Shown here: positions 5,769-7,569 of the stretch, in pieces
How the letters are laid out: each line of letters starts with the position of its first letter
Position numbering within the stretch: the first letter of the stretch is position 1
DNA from: an uncultured Burkholderiales bacterium
Lineage (GTDB): Bacteria; Pseudomonadota; Gammaproteobacteria; Burkholderiales; Burkholderiaceae_C
Assembly: GCA_903856995.1 (NCBI GenBank)
Contig: CAIODK010000047.1
Coordinates: forward strand, 1 to 7,569
Direction of reading: 5' to 3'
DNA: 7,569 nucleotides
Notes under the pieces: model-generated
Databases searched by the model: none
What the model saw: only the letters and a program-made list of their open reading frames with translations
What the model was told of the DNA's origin: nothing
Made by a program: the position numbers and the translations under genes

Positions 5769-5791
5769 CTACTACTACTAATTTAAATAAA
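5769..5791 (+). promoter_or_regulatory. Putative DnaA-trio array and AT-rich unwinding element
   Basis: Four tandem CTA triplets (5769-5780) are followed by ATTTAAATAAA (5781-5791). On the opposite strand the triplets read TAG repeats, which match the DnaA-trio consensus (3'-G/A-A-T-5') described in the basal unwinding system of bacterial origins. A TTA at 5765-5767 may be an additional degenerate unit, though one base out of register. The stretch ends 17 bp before the dnaN ATG. Confidence 0.55.
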
Positions 5792-5808
5792 GAAAACAAG
5801 AGGAAGAG

Positions 5809-6915
5809 ATGATCGTACTGAAAGCCACACAAGACAAGGTTTTGTCAGTTCTGCAATCTGTTGCAGGCATCGTTGAACGTCGCCATACATTGCCCATCTT
5901 GGCGAATGTATTGATCCGTAAAACAGGCAGTTCGTTGCAATTGACAACGAGCGACTTAGAAATCCAAATTCGCACCAGTGCTGAGCTCGATGGTGATGCT
6001 GGCAATTTCACAACCACAGTCGGCGCTCGTAAGTTGATTGATATTCTGCGGACCATGCCCTCCGATCAAACCGTGAGTTTGGAGTCGAATCAAAACAAAC
6101 TGATTTTGAAAGGCGGTAAAAGCCGCTTCACCTTACAAAGTCTGCCAGCAGAAGACTTCCCATTGGTACAAGAGGCTGCCAACTTTGGCCCTTCGTTCAG
6201 CGTCCCGCAAAAGACATTGAAAGAGTTGTTGCACCAAGTCTCCTTCTCCATGGCTGTGCACGACATCCGTTACTACTTGAACGGCATCTTGTTTGTCGCT
6301 GAAGGTCAGCAACTGAGCTTGGTTGCTACAGACGGCCATCGCTTGGCTTTTGCTTCAGCCTTGTTGGATGTCGAAGTGCCTCGCCAAGAAGTCATCTTGC
6401 CTCGCAAGACGGTCCTCGAGTTGCAACGTTTGCTTAGTGACAAAGAAGGCGCCATTGACATGCAATTCGCAAACAACCAAGCCAAGTTCACTTTTGATGG
6501 CATGGAGTTTGTGACCAAACTGGTCGAAGGTAAATTTCCAGATTACAACCGCGTGATTCCAAAGAACCACAAGAACACCATCACCATGGGACGTACCGCC
6601 TTGTTAGCGACGTTGCAACGCACTGCCATTTTGACCAGTGAGAAGTTCAAAGGTGTACGTTTGAATCTTGAGCCAGGTGTTCTACGCGTCGCTTCGAGTA
6701 ATGCTGAACAAGAGGAAGCGGTGGATGAGCTGGAAATTGACTACAGCGGTGACGCCATTGAAATTGGTTTCAACGTGACTTATTTGATTGATGCTTTGAC
6801 CAATATGGACCAAGACATGGTGCAAGTGGACTTGGCGGATTCGAATAGCTCTGCGTTGATCACGATCCCAGACAACACCACTTTCAAATATGTCGTGATG
6901 CCAATGCGCATTTAA
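5809..6915 (+). CDS. dnaN: DNA polymerase III subunit beta (sliding clamp)
   Basis: DnaN forms the ring-shaped dimer that tethers DNA polymerase III and other partners to DNA. The 368-residue length is standard. The start MIVLKATQDKVL is typical, and the ATG at 5809 follows GAGG (5800-5803) by 5 nt, a good ribosome-binding site. Family landmarks are ERRHTLPILAN (23-33) in domain 1, DIRYYLNGILF (152-162) and LVATDGHRLA (171-180) in domain 2, EGKFPDYNRVIP (240-251) at the domain 2/3 boundary, FNVTYLIDAL (321-330) in domain 3, and the C-terminal VVMPMRI (362-368), which forms part of the partner-binding cleft. It lies directly downstream of dnaA and the putative origin and upstream of gyrB, the classic order. 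I see no defects. Confidence 0.99.
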   Translation: MIVLKATQDKVLSVLQSVAGIVERRHTLPILANVLIRKTGSSLQLTTSDLEIQIRTSAELDGDAGNFTTTVGARKLIDILRTMPSDQTVSLESNQNKLILKGGKSRFTLQSLPAEDFPLVQEAANFGPSFSVPQKTLKELLHQVSFSMAVHDIRYYLNGILFVAEGQQLSLVATDGHRLAFASALLDVEVPRQEVILPRKTVLELQRLLSDKEGAIDMQFANNQAKFTFDGMEFVTKLVEGKFPDYNRVIPKNHKNTITMGRTALLATLQRTAILTSEKFKGVRLNLEPGVLRVASSNAEQEEAVDELEIDYSGDAIEIGFNVTYLIDALTNMDQDMVQVDLADSNSSALITIPDNTTFKYVVMPMRI

Positions 6916-6948
6916 CGCGTTGCTGTTTCCTTTTTTTACGATTGAACC

Positions 6949-6970
6949 CGTGAGTCGTTTCTGACTCACG
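6949..6970 (+). repeat. Hairpin in dnaN-gyrB gap
   Basis: CGTGAGTC (6949-6956) and GACTCACG (6963-6970) are perfect 8-bp inverted arms around the loop GTTTCT. The hairpin ends 14 bp before the gyrB ATG, just upstream of the weak ribosome-binding site GAAG. No T tract follows, so it is not a standard intrinsic terminator; a T7 run lies before it at 6931-6937. It could be an operator or an RNA structure in the gyrB leader. Confidence 0.6.
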
Positions 6971-6984
6971 CACGAAGACTTGCT

Positions 6985-7569
6985 ATGACCGAACCAACTC
7001 AAACTCCTCACACCCCAGTAACACCACCCACCGGTGATGGCTATGGCGAAGGCTCTATCCAAATTTTGGAAGGTCTTGAGGCGGTTCGTAAACGGCCCGG
7101 TATGTATATCGGTGATACCTCTGATGGTTCTGGCTTGCACCATTTGGTATTTGAAGTGGTCGACAACTCCATTGACGAAGCGTTGGCAGGTCATTGCGAT
7201 GACATCGTGGTCACCATCCATAGCGATAACTCCATCAGCGTCACCGACAACGGTCGCGGTATTCCGACCGGTGTGAAGATGGATGACAAACATGAACCCA
7301 AACGCAGTGCTGCAGAAATTGCTTTGACCGAGCTGCACGCTGGCGGAAAATTTAACCAAAACAGCTATAAGGTTTCTGGTGGTCTGCATGGTGTGGGTGT
7401 TTCTTGCGTGAACGCACTTTCAAAATCTTTGCGATTGATCGTGCGCCGCGAAGGCAAGGTCCATACACTCGAGTTTTCAAAAGGGTTTGTACAAAACAGG
7501 CTCATTGAAGTGGTTAACGGCGTGGAAGTTTCCCCCATGCGCGTAACCGGTGAAACTGAAAAGCGTGGC
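6985..7569 (+). CDS. gyrB: DNA gyrase subunit B, 5' part (continues beyond window)
   Basis: GyrB supplies the ATPase of DNA gyrase, which introduces negative supercoils and removes positive ones ahead of the fork. 195 codons are present and the frame is open to the right edge. The GHKL ATPase fold is visible: RKRPGMYIGDT (35-45), EVVDNSIDEA (57-66, with Glu57 and Asn61 matching the E. coli general base Glu42 and magnesium ligand Asn46), VTDNGRGIP (86-94, Asp88 and Arg91), HAGGKF (118-123, Lys122) and the glycine-rich lid GGLHGVGVSCVNALS (132-146). The ATG at 6985 is chosen because no in-frame start nearer the conserved core fits, and the 20-residue Thr/Pro-rich leader is common in this clade. 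It follows dnaN by 69 bp, with a hairpin just upstream of a weak GAAG ribosome-binding site. Confidence 0.98.
   Translation, partial: MTEPTQTPHTPVTPPTGDGYGEGSIQILEGLEAVRKRPGMYIGDTSDGSGLHHLVFEVVDNSIDEALAGHCDDIVVTIHSDNSISVTDNGRGIPTGVKMDDKHEPKRSAAEIALTELHAGGKFNQNSYKVSGGLHGVGVSCVNALSKSLRLIVRREGKVHTLEFSKGFVQNRLIEVVNGVEVSPMRVTGETEKRG

Larger units (their letters stand above)
5577..5808. other. oriC: Putative chromosomal replication origin oriC (dnaA-dnaN intergenic)
   Basis: The 232-bp gap between dnaA and dnaN holds a cluster of DnaA box-like sites: CAATCCACA (minus, 5604-5596, two mismatches), TTATCCAGA (minus, 5615-5607, one), TTATCCACA (plus, 5624-5632, exact), TTATCCAGT (plus, 5653-5661, two) and TTGTCCACA (plus, 5742-5750, one). 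At the dnaN end it has four CTA triplets and the AT-rich ATTTAAATAAA, a plausible unwinding element. A 10-bp palindrome GCAAGCTTGC lies at 5681-5690. Box cluster plus AT-rich element beside dnaA is the usual oriC layout. The rpmH-dnaA region also has boxes and could contribute, but it has fewer sites and no triplet array. Confidence 0.8.

Noticed and set aside
6916..6940. Intrinsic terminator after dnaN at the T7 run (6931-6937)
   Set aside because: No stem precedes the T run; the only hairpin lies after it.
6920..6942. Promoter for gyrB from TTGCTG and TACGAT
   Set aside because: The spacing is only 11 bp, too short for a sigma-70 promoter.
6682..7389. 235-codon minus-strand ORF antisense to dnaN end and gyrB start
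   Set aside because: It spans the dnaN-gyrB junction on the opposite strand and shows no conserved motif; dnaN and gyrB are certain.
1..7569. CRISPR array, tRNA or rRNA gene, insertion sequence, or novel accessory system
   Set aside because: No spaced direct repeats, clover-leaf sequence, transposase or terminal inverted repeats were seen, and nearly all DNA is accounted for by conserved core genes and origin elements.

Overview
This window is the replication-origin neighbourhood of a bacterial chromosome. Seven complete or partial core genes diverge from one intergenic region. On the minus strand, reading right to left, the order is rpmH, rnpA, yidD, yidC, mnmE. On the plus strand it is dnaA, dnaN, gyrB. 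This order, together with the sequences of the proteins, points to a betaproteobacterium of the order Burkholderiales. A Comamonadaceae-type organism is my inference; the genus cannot be read from the window. Base composition is moderate and there is no sign of transferred or mobile DNA.

Left arm (about 1-3957, minus strand): rpmH (ribosomal protein L34) is followed by rnpA (protein subunit of RNase P), yidD (membrane-insertion efficiency factor) and yidC (inner-membrane insertase). The rnpA/yidD and yidD/yidC junctions are both 4-base ATGA overlaps. A hairpin with a U tract then separates yidC from mnmE (tRNA wobble-uridine modification GTPase), which runs off the left edge about 20 codons before its expected end. 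The set links translation, tRNA maturation and modification, and membrane-protein insertion.

Centre (3958-4163): the divergent rpmH-dnaA intergenic region is AT-rich. It holds a perfect inverted repeat that carries a consensus DnaA box and a GATAAT hexamer on each strand, plus a second DnaA box in the dnaA leader. It is probably the autoregulated divergent promoter region.

Right arm (4164-7569, plus strand): dnaA (initiator) is followed by 232 bp with several DnaA boxes, four CTA triplets resembling DnaA-trios, and an AT-rich stretch. This is the best candidate for oriC. dnaN (beta clamp) follows, then a 69-bp gap with a perfect hairpin, then the first 195 codons of gyrB. Initiator, clamp and gyrase subunit are thus encoded directly beside the origin they serve.

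I did not find a previously undescribed system. The signals worth checking are regulatory: the origin architecture, the symmetric palindrome upstream of dnaA, the terminator placed 15 bp before mnmE, and two intergenic hairpins. No stretch above 300 bases lacks a gene.
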